Source: Amaurobius ferox
Lineage: Eukaryota > Arthropoda > Arachnida > Araneae > Amaurobiidae
Length of the DNA stretch: 64,000 bases
Assembly: GCA_951213105.1 (NCBI GenBank)
Contig: OX578138.1
Span: 96,253,114-96,317,113, forward strand
Direction of reading: 5' to 3'
Below the pieces are notes generated by a model. The model was not told the DNA's origin and did not search any database. It saw only the letters and a program-made list of their open reading frames with translations. Of this stretch, positions 1-12,137 are shown one piece after another. Both the position numbers and the translations under genes were made by a program. The first letter of the stretch is position 1. Every line of letters starts with the position of its first letter.

Positions 1-127
1 CGTCGAAAATTCAATATCTTGGAAAGAATATAAGTATCTACTATAAGAAAAACCTATTTTTTTACTGTAAAAGTAGTAAATTCATTACATTATATAAGGA
101 AAGTCATGTGTTGCCCACATCAGATTT
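1..127 (+). mobile_element. Family A element, right end (cut by window edge)
   Basis: The first ~127 bases match the last ~125 bases of the full copy at 59264-60291 nearly base for base. They end in the same GTGTTGCCCACATCAGA motif, followed by a T-run. There is no coding sequence; the remainder lies outside the window. Confidence 0.85.
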
Positions 128-1212
128 TTTTTCTTGTAAAATTTGAAGACAAAAAATAAATTCTGGTATGGGGAAGTCGAGTTGAGCAACACTAAATTTG
201 TTTTTTTTTTATCGAGAATTGAGATACTCGATTTTTAATGCTATTTAATCCGAAACAAATTCAATTTCGGCAGTAACGAATCGATTTTAAACCTACTTAT
301 TTCCACCCTAGCAGAAAAATTCATTTATTAGAGAAGTATAATCCTGCGAGTTATATTTTTCTTCTCTTTTATGCTCTTCAAAGCACTACACTGCATCTTG
401 GTGTTGAAAGAGAAAACGTTTTAAGTTTGTTTTAAGTCTTTCTGTATATTTTGATTGCAATTCTGGACTTTGCTGTTTCTTTTTTAAAGCTTTCCCCACT
501 TCTTTGAAGTGAGTTTTCTTAATCCGTTCATATTTCTTCATCAATAAGGGATAACTTTTGAGTCCTTTGTACAAAAATTATTTTTTTGTGTGTGTGGAGA
601 TTTATGACAGAATCTGGTATCTGGACACAAACTTTGTATTCTTTTAAAGTTTATGAGTGGAAAACTTTTATAGAAATACTTTACTTAAGAAATAGAAATA
701 CGAAACTATTGAATTAGGGGTGATGTAATTGCGGTGTATAAAATTCATTATTTTACAAATGGGTTTACAATATAAGATTTGAATTGGTCGCTAATCGTAA
801 ATTCATGTAGATTGCCGAATTGGTAACCCACTATACTTAATTTACTATACTGCGCGGTGTTTCTGCTGAAACTCAATTTGATTAATAATATAAAATTAAT
901 CTCAATTTTCCAATAAACATACATTAAATTCCTCAAACAAAACTTTATTAATTGTTATATTTGATATTGAAATTTATATTAACTTAATTCTAAAGCAATA
1001 GTTATATTTACAATTTATTATCTTTTACAGAATTATAGTTTCTTTGATGTAACTGATTCGGTAGCGATACAGTTTGCATTCTCTGTTTTGATCTTTGGAG
1101 TACAATAAATAATTTTTGGATATCCTTCTCTATAAGCACCTTTTATGCGCATATTCAACCACATATACATTTTCGACCATCATGAATCACGATATTCTAG
1201 CAAGAGATTATT
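128..1212. other. AT-rich stretch, no gene seen
   Basis: Bases ~134-200 resemble, on the opposite strand, the sequence at 43800-43870 (TCTTGTAAAATTTGAA... AAGTCGAGTT), so part is old repeat. Short open frames here have no recognisable motif. I see no promoter, RNA gene or intact element. Confidence 0.5.
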
Positions 1213-1405
1213 AGCACAGTTTACGTGCTTATATCACAGAAACTATGTCGAGAGTGCTGGACCACATTTTTACGTACTTATTCCGCAACAAATGTGACGA
1301 ATGTGTTAGGAACACACTTTTACGTGCTTATTCTCCAACAAATATAACAAATGTATTAGGAACTCACTTTAAAATGTTTATACCACATAAAATCTATCGA
1401 AAGTT
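1213..1405. repeat. ~50-bp tandem repeat, about four diverged units
   Basis: Units begin near 1213, 1262, 1312 and 1362 and share a core of the type CACTTTTACGTGCTTATTC followed by CAACAAATRTRACRAATG and TTAGGAA. The outer units are the most diverged. It is non-coding. Confidence 0.7.
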
Positions 1406-3129
1406 CAATTAAACCTTCCTTGATGCACAGGAGTAACTTTTATTTCCTCCCTTGGCACTCATTGGTTCTACCGTATCTGTGTGCCAATTCGCTTTAGTCA
1501 TCTGGACGTGGTCTATATTTGCTTTCATTGGTTACTTTGTGATACCCATGATATGTGATATTTTTTGTGACCCCCCTTTGTGATATTTTTTGTGCTTCAT
1601 ATATTACTCGTAAATAAATTGTATAAATTCTCCCCCCATTATAAAATTAGGCGTGTCACCGAGCCATATCTGGAATATGAAACTTTCTTTAGTGTAACTG
1701 TATCGCTACAGAAATGGTAGAGTACTTTGCAGTAATTGACTCTAATATAACTTAAAAATTAATTAATAATATCGTCTGCGGTTTTAATACGTCATGCCTT
1801 CATTAGAGGCCCATTTTTTACCAATCGAAACAAAGTTACAGACATAAGCTAGAATTTTCCTAGTTCTGTACCACTATCAAAGGTACGTCTCGTTTTGAAA
1901 CTCCCACATCGATTTAAGTTATGTCTTTAAATCACATGGCTTCTCTACCCATATAAAATCTATGATTGAACATGCACATTTTATAAGACTAATGCCATTG
2001 AAACCAGCCATATAATGTCTTAATTGGAATATTTATATGTCTAAATTTCAATCACTTATTTGTGATTAAAGTTAGACATGTTAACATTGGACATTAGGTA
2101 TTGTGGTAACTGAAAAAAAATAATATTATTTTATTATTAAATGCAAAGCGCATTTTGACATGGTCGTAAATTCTCGTATTAGTGGATTTATTATTAAATT
2201 GTACATTGCTTGGTTTTGCAGCTATATAAAACCCTCCAATTATTTTACCTTTTGCGTGAGTCCTGTAAAGGAATATTAATATGTTACTAAATGGATTACA
2301 CCATTTTAACTTTAACAATAACATTTATTAAAAACATAAATACTTAATTATTCAATTATAACAATTAATCATATTATTTCGGCGGAGGGAATATGCGAGA
2401 CCAGTATAAATAAAATTACTTACAATGTGTCTACGACCTTTCATTATTGAAGAACACATACCTTCAAGTCTGGCTTAGACTTTGATCATAATGCTGGCAT
2501 CCGAAATTTGTACTGGCTATAACTCGTGGTGTTAGGCTCTGTCTCGTACTTGGTTGCTTTGCACACATCAATAGATCTAGCCCTTATTTTGGAACATTTA
2601 CGGAATACTTTTTATCTCTAGTCGTCGTGCTATCATAATGTCGCACCAGTATATATCAGTATTTTTCGTTCAGTCATATGTTGTCAAGTTATCTGTACAA
2701 GTCTTTATTTAGTCATCGTCTCGAAGTGTCCTCCTAGTGTCCTTCTTCGGTCACAGGCTGTGACTCTCTTATTCCCTCGGGGTTGTCACTCCCCCTTTGC
2801 TTTCATTTGCAACGTTCAGTGTGACGCAACAAGAACTTTCTTCATTGGTGAACCACTGTCGCTACTTGGCATCCTCGTAAGAGCCCGCTCGGCCCCCTCT
2901 GTCTTGACGCTCCTAAATTTATGGTATGCTATAAACCTCGACGCCATCCAGATTACAAGTATTGTTCGATATTTCGGACACAATAAATAACTGGCATAAA
3001 CTTGTCTCACCAAAACACATGTGAGATCTATTTCTGGTCTCACAGGTATTTTATTAAACTGAAGTGTGGTTCAACCTGATTTTCTCATATTAGAATCCAT
3101 TTTTAAGTAACTTATACTTTTATTTTAAT
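1406..3129. other. No gene recognised
   Basis: The sequence is AT-rich with a slightly GC-richer patch at 2700-2990 that contains chance open frames on both strands and an AATAAA-like string near 2981. No protein motif, RNA fold or element end could be supported. A degraded LTR or old exon cannot be excluded. Confidence 0.4.
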
Positions 3130-3450
3130 TTTTTTCATTGTTGCAAATTTTACAATGAAAAATTTGAAAAATTTGCATCGTTGGTCCAAATGACCACCAT
3201 CATAACATGTTATGTTTTATTTTATGGGGCTTCAAAAGTCTTTAGATTTATACCAAACTTTACAATGTTCTTCCGGAAGAGCTAATAACGTCAGGGACAC
3301 AAAAATTGCATAGTGGCTACTTTCCCCTACAGTACTTGAAACTATTAAGTTTTTTGATCTTTGATCCATAAATAACTCATTTTATGCATGATTATGTTAA
3401 ATTTCATCCTATGCTGACATGTTAAAAAAATATATCATTTCGTATAAATT
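3130..3450 (+). repeat. Family F dispersed repeat, copy 1
   Basis: This aligns by eye with 43850-44160. Shared blocks include CTTCCGG, TAATRACGTCA, GAAACTATTAAG, TGATCTTTGA and TTTTATGCATRATTATGT, in the same order and similar spacing. There is no coding capacity and the element type is unknown. Confidence 0.6.
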
Positions 3451-3601
3451 TCGAAGTTTGCACTCAAATTAGAAAAAAAATATTTCTTGTTTTAGATTTT
3501 TTTATTGTAAAGCCGGATATAAACTTTTGTAAAAAATCCATTGATATTTATGGCAGCTATTGTGCACACAAGAAATCGGTCACAGGTAAAGAGACGTACA
3601 C

Positions 3602-3730
3602 CTCTTGCAAAGACCACTTTCGACAATAAGACCTTGCAATTCCATCCCAGTAACCAAAGGTAGAGCTTCGGTTGGACAGTATGAAGATACGGGTACGTGG
3701 TTCAATTTCCTGTTGGGGCAGCAAGGTTTT
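3602..3730 (+). repeat. tRNA-like SINE relic (SINE2), copy 1
   Basis: This is the same unit as 52929-53055: TTGCAAAG..CYACTTTCGACAATAA, then a degenerate A box (CAAAGGTAGAGC), then a degenerate B box (TGGTTCAATTTCC), then TTGGGGCAGCAAGGTT. The box spacing fits a tRNA-derived pol III promoter. The B box is mutated here, so the copy is probably inactive. Open frames across it are fortuitous. Confidence 0.6.
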
Positions 3731-4017
3731 TTGCAATGGCAGCAGCACATATCAACACTGTGGGTTAGTGCAAAGATGTCAGAGGTTTGAATGTGACCAT
3801 AGTGCGACTAGCATGGATTCTGTGAACTCTGGCATGTTGAGCGCCGATTTCAAAACGAGAGGACAATGGCCACGTTAGAAGCTAAACTGCGGGATAAAAA
3901 TAACACCAGGAGGCTAATATGAGGTAAAAACAGCAGGAGGTGACCAGTCAGAATTCCAGTTGCATTCCAATCTGATATTAGAGGGTGGAGAATGCAGAAT
4001 ACACTTCAACCATAAGA

Positions 4018-4112
4018 TCGTACAATTTTGTCCCAGTGTCGACAATCTGTGGAGTGTCGACTGACCAGTACGAAGATCCGTAATTCGATTCCCAGTCGTG
4101 GTAGGAAGGTTC
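4018..4112 (+). repeat. tRNA-like SINE relic (SINE2), copy 2
   Basis: A second diverged copy in the same orientation as the 3602 copy. It retains the leader (TACAATTTTGTCCCAGT), a damaged A-box region and a B-box-like AATTCGATTCCCAG, then a GGAAGGTTCTTA tail like that of the 52.9-kb copy. Confidence 0.5.
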
Positions 4113-5163
4113 TTAACACACTCTAAAAGTAATCAAAACGTATTCAGGATATCCTAAAACATATATTTTCACTAAAATCTCGAAATCGAAAATTGTCGTG
4201 AAAACAACACTTTATCTATACTTCGTATGAGAAAGTTAAAATATATCGCATGTACATTATTATTATTATTTATATTGGTTATCTTTGTTCAAAACATATG
4301 CTTCCCATTTCTGTATCTTGGATTTTATCACCCAATGTAACACCTTTCACGGCTCCCTCAGTACTTCATGAAATACGAAATTAAAGTAATTTTAGCATTT
4401 AAAAGTAGACAAACAGTTTAAGTCTCCAACTCACAAAATCGTAAAGACAGCTTACATTGCGTAATTACTGAATGGACAACGATAATGCGATACTTTCCTT
4501 TTTATATCCACATTTTAACAATATGGATGATATAAGATTTTTTTTAAACAAATGTGCTGAAATTACCTGCATCCCCATAATATTACTATATATTTTCCTC
4601 ACTGTGTCTGGGTATATGCTTAGTCCATTGCACTTTATTTCGCGAATGAAGAGCATCAGAAGTCTGCCATTTGTTTGAATTAGAAGGGGAACTTTTCCAT
4701 TCCAGTTGATCCAATCATAAAACAGGGTCAACAAGGAAGCCACTTCCATAGATAGGAATTGGCGGCAGGCTGATGGTGTATATTGGATTACTTAGCCAAA
4801 GCACTCCAGCATTTATTTCTAAAAAGGGTGGAAGTACGGCTGATGCTAAAGCGAAAAGACTGATAAAAGAACATAATGGAAAGCAATATAACTATTAACT
4901 CACAGGAGCAGACTGAAATGAATTAAAATATCTTTAATATGAGACTCCACTTGGTTGTCACACACATTAATATTATTTTGATCTACTTGAACAATATAGA
5001 TGCATATACAGAGTGTTTCATAAATACTGACCAAACTTGCCACTTTTGTACCGTCAGTGCTAGATATACTTTACAATTGGAAAGTTATTTTGGATCGCAA
5101 GAATTATATTAAAACTTCAAAAACCTACGGAATTGTAGGACGCTTTGGCATTAAAATACAGAA
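4113..5163. other. No gene recognised
   Basis: A minus-strand frame of about 95 codons (4465-4749) has no recognisable domain and no supporting context, so I do not call it a gene. The rest is AT-rich without repeats I can name. Confidence 0.4.
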
Positions 5164-5230
5164 AGTAACCTTAATGCAGTAAAGTAACCTTAATACAGTA
5201 ATGTAACCTCAATACAGTAAAGTAACCTAT
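5164..5230. repeat. 19-bp tandem repeat, 3.5 units
   Basis: The unit AGTAACCTTAATRCAGTAA is repeated three times with one or two changes, then a partial fourth copy follows (AGTAACCTATT). Confidence 0.85.
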
Positions 5231-5477
5231 TAAATTAACCTTATAGAACAAAATCCGATTACTTGAAAAATGTGAATATAAATTGGAATCAATTAAAAGA
5301 AATAATGGCTGGGAAAGAAAATCTAATGGTGACATTTCTGAGATAAATATATGGAGGATTGTAAGTCAATTAAATGAAGGTTTTCAGAAAAATGTTCGTG
5401 AATTACACAAAAGCTTGATTTGTGGACAGTATTTAAATGTTATCGAAACTCGTGATAGAGAAATTCTACATAAATAA

Positions 5478-5521
5478 TTACCTTGCACCTTTTTGGTAGG
5501 TCGGACGGTCTGGGCCTCAAT
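5478..5521 (+). repeat. SINE1 3' tail fragment
   Basis: TTACCTTGCACCTTTTTGG followed by TAGGTCGGACGGTCTGGG matches the 3' end of the SINEs at 48182-48567 and 55999-56282. Only the last ~44 bases are present, as in a 5'-truncated retroposed copy. Confidence 0.8.
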
Positions 5522-6671
5522 AACATATAGTGGTTATAATTTTAAGATTTTAAATTAGAGTGAGAACTTGGTCATAACCTAGATATTTTAATATTTTCGG
5601 CTACTTTAACAAGATGGTTATAATTTTTAAATTTTAATAATTTGAAACATTTTAATTTTACAATATGTTATTCAATCGAAACCATATCAGCTACATCGCA
5701 CTGGATTCACCGGCAATTTTTTTCTAAAGGATTTATGTATACTTTTATCTTTATTTCGTTGAGGAAATACAACATATATATCATTTATTATTACTTTTAT
5801 TCCATTTAAATGTTATGTGTACGAGCCGTCTGTTTGCATTTCAAATTCATTTTACTTGTATTACAATAAAGTATTTTATATTATACCCTGAGTAAAATTG
5901 TTGCTTCAACACAGAGGGCTGTTGATTTGATTTGTCTAGACATTTGCATATACCATAAACAAATTATTAATAATTTATTACAATGCACAGAAATGCAGCA
6001 GATATAAGACAATATCAGAAGAATTCTAACTTCGACATTTCACAATTCCCCTTAAAGTGTTACAAATTAAATTTCACTGAATGTATATTTAATTTAGAGT
6101 ATACATAATGTTTTGCCACAGTCTCTGTTATAGTGTTCAAAACATAATCTTTGTTCATATTATATGGAATTTGCGTAATCACATCTCACTTTGAATCATT
6201 CTTAATTCAAGAACTAATCATATATTCTCAAAATTAGTCGGATACCTTACAAAATTCCCATAGTATAGTATGGATTCATGAAGTCGATATTTCTGCTGGT
6301 AACTAGTTCTGTTCAAGTTGCTGTTCGTAACCTGAATCTTTGTACATCACAGCCTATTTGGAGCAATTCTCACACTTTTCACAACATTATTGCCCTCTTA
6401 CAATATGAATTGTTGCTTTTACCAGTAGACATATTCTCCAAACTTTGCTCTGTATTCATGGGAATAATTTTTCTATATGGTATTTTCTATGGAGTGGCAA
6501 CTTTATAATATTGAGTCAAAAAAATATGAATACTATAGATATATGAATACAAGTCATATGAATACAATAAAGAAAGAAAAAAGGCAATAAAATCAAGAAA
6601 CTATATGAATACAATAGAAAACCTCTGGAATAAAGTGCAGCTATTGTTTTGATCTTACCATAGCCAATTTT
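5522..6671. other. AT-rich stretch, no gene seen
   Basis: No recognisable coding, RNA or element sequence. A 76-codon frame at 6278-6508 lacks any known motif and is not called. Confidence 0.4.
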
Positions 6672-6775
6672 ACTTTCCCTGCAATACATGGTAATGTATA
6701 GGGAAAGTATTGGAATCATGCCGAAAATTGCAACTCGAGTTTTCAACGGATCTACACATTTTGGGACTTCTAGAC
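6672..6775 (-). mobile_element. Family C terminal fragment with hairpin
   Basis: ACTTTCCCT, bulge GCA, ATACAT, loop GGTA, ATGTAT, AGGGAAAGT form a strong terminal hairpin at 6672-6709. It is followed by GAAAATTGCAACTCGAGTTT and CAACGGATCTACACATTTTG. The reverse complement matches the right end of the family C copy at 17203-17730. Only the terminal ~100 bases are present. Confidence 0.7.
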
Positions 6776-6972
6776 AGATTTTGTGTCCACTCTGTCGTGA
6801 CGGAATTTGTCACTCCTTTGTAAATTGCATAACTTCAGTACTTTTTAAACTTTTATTTAATTAATCTGTATCCTGGAACCCTCTTGTCATTGTATATATT
6901 TTATTATCGTAATGTATCTGATTCTGTGCAGAACTGTGGCCATTTTTATTTTGTTATATAATTCTCGCACAC

Positions 6973-7006
6973 TCGGGGAACGACGCCTGTTGGCGTCGTT
7001 TCCCGA
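6973..7006. other. 15-bp stem hairpin, tetraloop TGTT
   Basis: TCGGGGAACGACGCC pairs with GGCGTCGTTTCCCGA with one G-T wobble, around a TGTT loop. The inner hairpin (ACGCCTGTTGGCGTCGT) recurs at 7014-7031. It lies about 220 bases upstream of the TATA box in the LTR-like block. Confidence 0.7.
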
Positions 7007-7226
7007 ACAACAGAACGCCTGTTGGCGTCGTCCGCCTACGGGGCTTGCTGGCGGAGACAGATGTCTTCTTGTTGTCACGCGGCAGATACGCGTGCCTTTG
7101 GAATCTTCCGTTGTGGGGCGGAACTGTGGATGATTTTGAATTGGAAGTAATTTTCGATTGGTGGATAGGAGATGATGTGAGCCCATGTCATTTTCTATTG
7201 GACGGCTCCTGGATCCATCTGGAATG

Positions 7227-7234
7227 TATATAAG
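7227..7234 (+). promoter_or_regulatory. TATA box
   Basis: TATATAAG in an otherwise GC-rich context, with the sequence TTGATTCGGGGCTCTCTCCC about 25-30 bases downstream as a plausible start region. It fits a pol II promoter of an LTR or a gene; there is no direct proof of use. Confidence 0.5.
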
Positions 7235-8359
7235 CTGAGTGATTCTTGATTCGGGGCTCTCTCCCTGGAAACATCTTCGAACTCACGTCGACGCGGGACT
7301 TAGCCCTCAGGCGGAGTCACCGTGTTGTGAGGGTCGGGAGAGATGCCACCTTGCCACTGCTGTTACCGTCGCCACTGCTGCCACCGTCGCCACTGCTGAG
7401 ACCTGCTGATGCCTTGCCCTCGCCGACCGTCGACCGCCGTGTAATCGTTGGAGATGATGCCTCATTTTCCTTGGTCGAGTACCGGGACCAGAAAAGGCAA
7501 ATATGAAGCTGTTCCCTGGACTGACCTGATCCGGTATCATTCCGGAAACTGCGGTTCGACCGTTCCTGTTGGAGCGGGGCAATGTTTGCACCGAGGGAAA
7601 CTACCAGCGGATGCCTGTGCTCTTTCTGCCATGAGTCCTTCCAAGAATATCTTGAGGTAAGACTTGAACTTTTATACGTGCCGTTGGGCTGTTGACTGGA
7701 GTTGTGCATCGACCACTGCAGAACTTTTCATCCATGGGATCTTCTGCCAGCATTATACATATATTTTCTAACTACAGTCTCCTTCATAATGAAGCATTAT
7801 CTAAGCCATAGTAAATTAAATTGAATTATTACTGGTTTGAAACACAGTTAATACTTAAGCCTTTAACGTTCCCCGTGTGTGTGCATTCTCTCTGACCATA
7901 CCTTTATTTTGCTAAATTGGAATATATGAAATTTATGTGAAATTACTTGATTTATTGAATTATTATTAAGTTCCGGCAAAGAGCCGATGATTTTTAGTTG
8001 AAGTATGGTCCAGTGGTTTAATAGCTGAATATGAATCAGCATTTGTATTTTCTGTGATAACTCCTTAACATTTGGCATTTAAATAAACTTAGAAGTTAAA
8101 CGAAATTATGTGTTCTTATTTGTGTAGAAATTGTATTGAATTTAAGTGTTTTCAGCTTCTGGAGGAATCTTGAACGTAAAGGTAATTTCTTTGGTATTTG
8201 TTGGGTTTTCCTTCACAGGTCATCAATTGGAATTCTTCCAATTGACGGGAGGAGTGTTTCGAACCTGGGTTACAAATTTGGTGAGAGTTAGACTCTCGGT
8301 CTGCCGTGTCTGGCCGGTATCCGTTGTGACTTTAGAAGCCCACGGAACCCGCTATGACA

Positions 8360-9760
8360 ATTGGTGCCTTTGACCTTCCCTCTCGAGCACCTGTGTTTTT
8401 TAAAATTTTGTTGTATGGAGTTTTGAAATTTTTGGTGAAACTGGACGGATGGTATGGTTTGAGTTTTGGTTTTGAGAGTTGCACACTTTTGTTATTGAAA
8501 ATTTGTATGCATTATTTATGAAATTATTGTAAAAAGTATTTATACAGAAAAATAATTTAAATGTGTGAAATCTTAGTGAAAAGTGGCATGGTGTAAAACG
8601 AAAAATGCTTGGTGTACGATAAAAATGGTTAGGAATACAGTTTTTGAAAAATTGTTTAGAATCTAAAAATTGTTATGATAATTGAAAATTACTAACTATA
8701 ATAGTATATAAAGCTGGTGAAATTGAAAATTTAATTGAAGAATTACTTTAAAAATTGAATTTAAATAGTATAAAGTTCTACTGTGAGAAATGGTTTCGAT
8801 TTGAAATTTTGTGGAATTCTTCTGTTTTTGATCCAAAATTTTGAAAGTATTAATGTGTGGGATTTTGAAATCTTGCTGTAATTTTATCTTCGAGCTCTGT
8901 TGAGCAATTTCCCCCCCCCCCCCCGAAAAAAAAAAAAAAAAAGAAAGAAAAAATTGGGTTGGCAGTTTTCGAAACTCCGTGTGTTTAGTTTTGTTTTAAT
9001 GTGAGATTGAAAAATTGGGCCGAGAATGGAGGCCGTCTTCTGGAATTTCATTCGAAATTTAAAATAAAATAAAATAAAATCTGTGTAAATGGAAATATAA
9101 ATTTTAACTTATATCTGAATCGAAAGTACACCTGCATTGAAATGACAATCCTTAATTATGACTACCAGATTACGACTACATGATTGTGACGTGTTATTGA
9201 AAATAATATCAGAAATATGGAATGATTTGAGTATATTAGTATTGAATAATATTGTGAAGTGAAAAATATAAAGTATTCGGTTGTTGGTATGTGCAGAGTG
9301 GCACATAGCCAGTTTTGAAGGGAAAAAAAAATGGTGCAAAAGTTGCACGGGAATAAAATGAGAAATTCTTATTGATTATTCTTATTTGATTATTTAAAAC
9401 TTGATATTAATTAAATTGAAAAGTAAATTGGATATATGAGAAAGTTAAATGTAAATATTTGTTTTAAAAGAATTTTCGTTTTGAATTTTGGGAATTCTTT
9501 TCGTTTCGGTTTCGAATTTTTGTTTGAGTTAATGTGAGGAGATTCGCTGCAAGAAAAAAAAAAGTTATTTCGACGAGCTCATTGAGCCCTTTTCCCAAAT
9601 GAAAAAAAAAAAAAAAAAAAAAAGAATGAAATTTGGGGTTTGCAGAGTCCGAGTCTCATGGAATGTTAGATGGTTAAAAATGGATTTGAAATTTTGAACT
9701 GGAGATGAGGGTTGTTCTTGAGAATTGATCGAAAAATTTTGTAAATTAATCATAAATGCT
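8360..9760. repeat. AT-rich leader with a diverged tandem duplication
   Basis: Segments of ~350 bp near 8740-9075 and 9370-9745 share the same order of motifs: GGAATTCTTYTG/CG, TTAATGTGRGG, CGAGCTCnTTGAGC, a C- or A-homopolymer block, then GGGTTnGCAG and CCGAGTCTC-like text. If the LTR call upstream is right, this is its untranslated leader. No coding sequence is seen. The poly-C/poly-A tracts at 8911-8950 and 9601-9622 could be assembly-sensitive. Confidence 0.5.
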
Positions 9761-9892
9761 TAAATTAAATACTTGAATCCTAAATAATACTAAGATATGT
9801 AAATACTGGAATAATTAAGTAGTTTAATGATTTGATTGTACACCCTGTATTTTAAAACGGAACAGATTATGACATATAGAAATTTGACATGC

Positions 9893-10215
9893 TATGACAA
9901 CTCTAACTGAAAAACTAATTGACCGAATTGCATAAAATTTGGTAGGTAAGTCCTTTGTGGATGACCCTGGTCCTGATTAGATTTTGATACGACTCGGCCT
10001 GCCTTTTTTGCGAAATAACTCGTAAAAATTACCTGTATTCACTCTAACTGAAAAACTAATGAACCAAACTTCACAAAATTTGAAACAAGTGAAATTAATT
10101 TAAATGGCGTCATGGATATATCACTTGTGGATTAACATGGTGCTGATTAGATTTTGGTACGATTCGGAAAAAGGAACCTGTCTGTTTTGCGAAATTTCTC
10201 GCAAAATTTGTTAAA
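9893..10215 (-). repeat. Family C core, two ~130-bp tandem units
   Basis: Two units each contain CTCTAACTGAAAAACTAATG, then ACCGAATT..CAAAATTTG, then a GATTAGATTTTGRTACGA motif and TTTGCGAAAT. They are the reverse complement of the core units in the long B copies (e.g. 37900-38060). The family C ends are missing. Confidence 0.6.
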
Positions 10216-10218
10216 TAT

Positions 10219-11520
10219 AACAAGAAAGATCAATCATGCTTAAAGCATTGATTATGAAACACTTTCCAACTTCAATTCAATTGTATTTAAACATGTCTAA
10301 AATGCTATACATTCCTCGATAATATTTTAAAACTTATCGCAATATTACATTAATTTATTATATTTGAAGACCTTCATCGAAAAAAAGGAACTTCATTCAA
10401 ATGACGGCATTGGAATATAAATTGCCTAGTTTAAACATCTCTAAAATGCGATACATTTGTCGGTAATAATTTTAGAATTATCATAATACTGCGATAATTT
10501 ATTATATTTGAAAACTTCATCGAAAACAACTGAAATTAATTTAAATGGCGTCATAGAAAAAATAACACGCCTGTCTCTCTCTATAAAAGCAGCATTTCAT
10601 TCATAACATTTTCCCATTCATTTCATTCATCACAATACTATCATAATTTATTTTATTTAAAAATTAAGACCACGGAGCTCCAAGTAATTAAACGCTATGC
10701 TTAAAACTTCATCGAAAAAAATCGTCCTTCTCTTTGTAAAATCAATGAATATTTCATTCATATCAGCTATGCAGACTCCATGACCTAAATAATTTTATGT
10801 TAAAGAAATACAGCAATTCTATTACAACTCATTCTACATATTTTGCTGTTTACATTTTACATAAGTGAAAAATAGGCTTCGTTGTAGAAATAATCAAATT
10901 TGGATGAGTATTTAAACTCAAATATTTTGTAATTGCGTTGTTTCAGTATGTAGATGCACATAATTTAAGCAAAAATAAAGTGGTTTCAGGACGGATACAA
11001 CACTCAATATGAATTAAAAAGAACTTTAAATTTCACGATTTTGAAACAAGATGGATGTCATATTATATTTTGAAGTTGGTCACGTGATCTTTTCATATCA
11101 TGGTCACGTGATCGCTTCATATAAGAGGTGTAATTATTATTTTAATTTTTATTTTAAAAACTACTGAATATATTTCGCTGAATTTTTTTTATATATTTTA
11201 CGGAACAATTTGAATATTACCTAAAATTTTCGAAGCAATTTGTGAATTTTAAATCCGCTTAAAAATATTTGAAAAATTAGGTCCCATAGGGCTCAGTGTA
11301 TTTCATTTTTTCAACCCGGGTTCAATCCAAACCTAATTGGGTGATATTATACATTTATATTCCCATAGGTCCTACAGACAGTCTGAAAAACATACTAAAA
11401 TTTCATTTTGATTAAGTCATTTTTACGGCAGTTATCGTGCAAACGGACAGACAGATAGACAGACAGACAGGCAGAATGAACACAGTCATAAACACTTTTC
11501 AACTTTGTTGTAAACTGTTA
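10219..11520 (-). mobile_element. Family B element, near full length, copy 1
   Basis: Read here from the 5' end, it starts ACAAGAAAGATCAATCATGC and contains a palindromic region (TCAATCATGC/GCATTGATTA). The arm GAAACACTTTCCAACTTC follows. It has two ~150-bp core tandem units (10281-10570), a long AT-rich body, then GGCAGTTATCGTGC and a (GACA)n tract near 11450. It ends in the terminal hairpin CACTTTTCAACTTTGTTG. There is no open reading frame. The layout is that of non-autonomous DINE-1/HINE-like elements. Strand is given so that the hairpin end of plus copies is on the left. Confidence 0.75.
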
Positions 11521-11574
11521 AAAATATAAGACTATGTGTGCCCAAATCTATTAATTAAATGCTTATTTTATATG

Positions 11575-11743
11575 TAATTTTTAGCAACGAAAAGAACAAG
11601 ACCAATCCCATTATACTAGGACTTTCCGTTCTCGAAATGTTTTAGATTTTTCGGTACGTCACCTTTGAAAGTAAGTCAAGTTACCAAATGAAAGCGAAAA
11701 TTAAATTAAAAATGCCAAATGAGTGTAATTAAATAAAAATCTG
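11575..11743 (-). repeat. Family E module fragment
   Basis: The reverse complement matches 14935-15110 and the middle of the long B copies (AGTCCTAG.GTAATGGG, GGTGGCGTA..GAAAA, TTCTCATTTGGTAACT). It has no coding potential and sits between a B end and an A-like fragment. Confidence 0.6.
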
Positions 11744-12120
11744 ATGCGCGCAGCACATGACTTTCCTTACATGATGCAATGGATATACTAGTTTTACAGT
11801 CAAAATAATGTATAATATCCACGGCGCTGATATCGTTGAATTTTAAATTTGGCGATTTTCCGAATGACAACATGTAAAATTATTTCAAAATACTCAATTA
11901 ACTTATATTTCGCGAAACTCTATATAAACAATCATCAATATTGATAGAATCCTCAATAAGCGGTACAGTCCATATATTAAAATACTTTAATTAATTCATC
12001 AATTAGGCTTAATTTTCATTAATTTAAAGTCATTTTTGCAGTTTCGACGATATTTTTGTCAATCTGGGACGAAATATCGCTAAGTTGCCAATACTTTGCT
12101 AAATTATTCGCTAAGTACAA
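11744..12120 (-). mobile_element. Degenerate family A fragment
   Basis: It begins TCTGATGCGCGCAGCACATG then ACTTTCCTTACATGATGCAA, as at the 5' end of the A copies at 19805 and 40705. It ends with ATATCGCTAAGTTGCCAATA, the counterpart of A's GGCGA-rich core. The hairpin end is absent. Confidence 0.65.
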
Positions 12121-12137
12121 CACTTTTCTAAATTATA

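Larger units (their letters stand above)
6793..8359 (+). mobile_element. Possible LTR (solo or 5' LTR) of a retrotransposon
   Basis: This is a GC-richer block unlike its surroundings. It starts TGTCGTGACGGAATTTGTCA and may end ...CGCTATGACA. ATTGGTGCC follows immediately and resembles the primer-binding-site start seen after insect LTRs. Inside are a TATA box at 7227, a strong hairpin at 6973-7006 and short GCCACTGCTG-type repeats at 7340-7400. No second LTR and no gag-pol are visible, so this is inference. An alternative is a first exon and promoter of a host gene: GAGGTAAGA at 7657 could be a splice donor. Open frames on both strands here do not resemble known proteins. Confidence 0.4.

Noticed and set aside
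4465..4749. 94-codon minus-strand frame
   Set aside because: No motif, no promoter or splice context, and an overlapping frame on the other strand. The length is not unusual for chance.
7317..7709. 130-codon minus-strand frame in the GC-rich block
   Set aside because: GC-rich DNA has fewer stops, and frames are open on both strands here. Low-complexity Ser/Gly text comes from GCCACTGCTG repeats.
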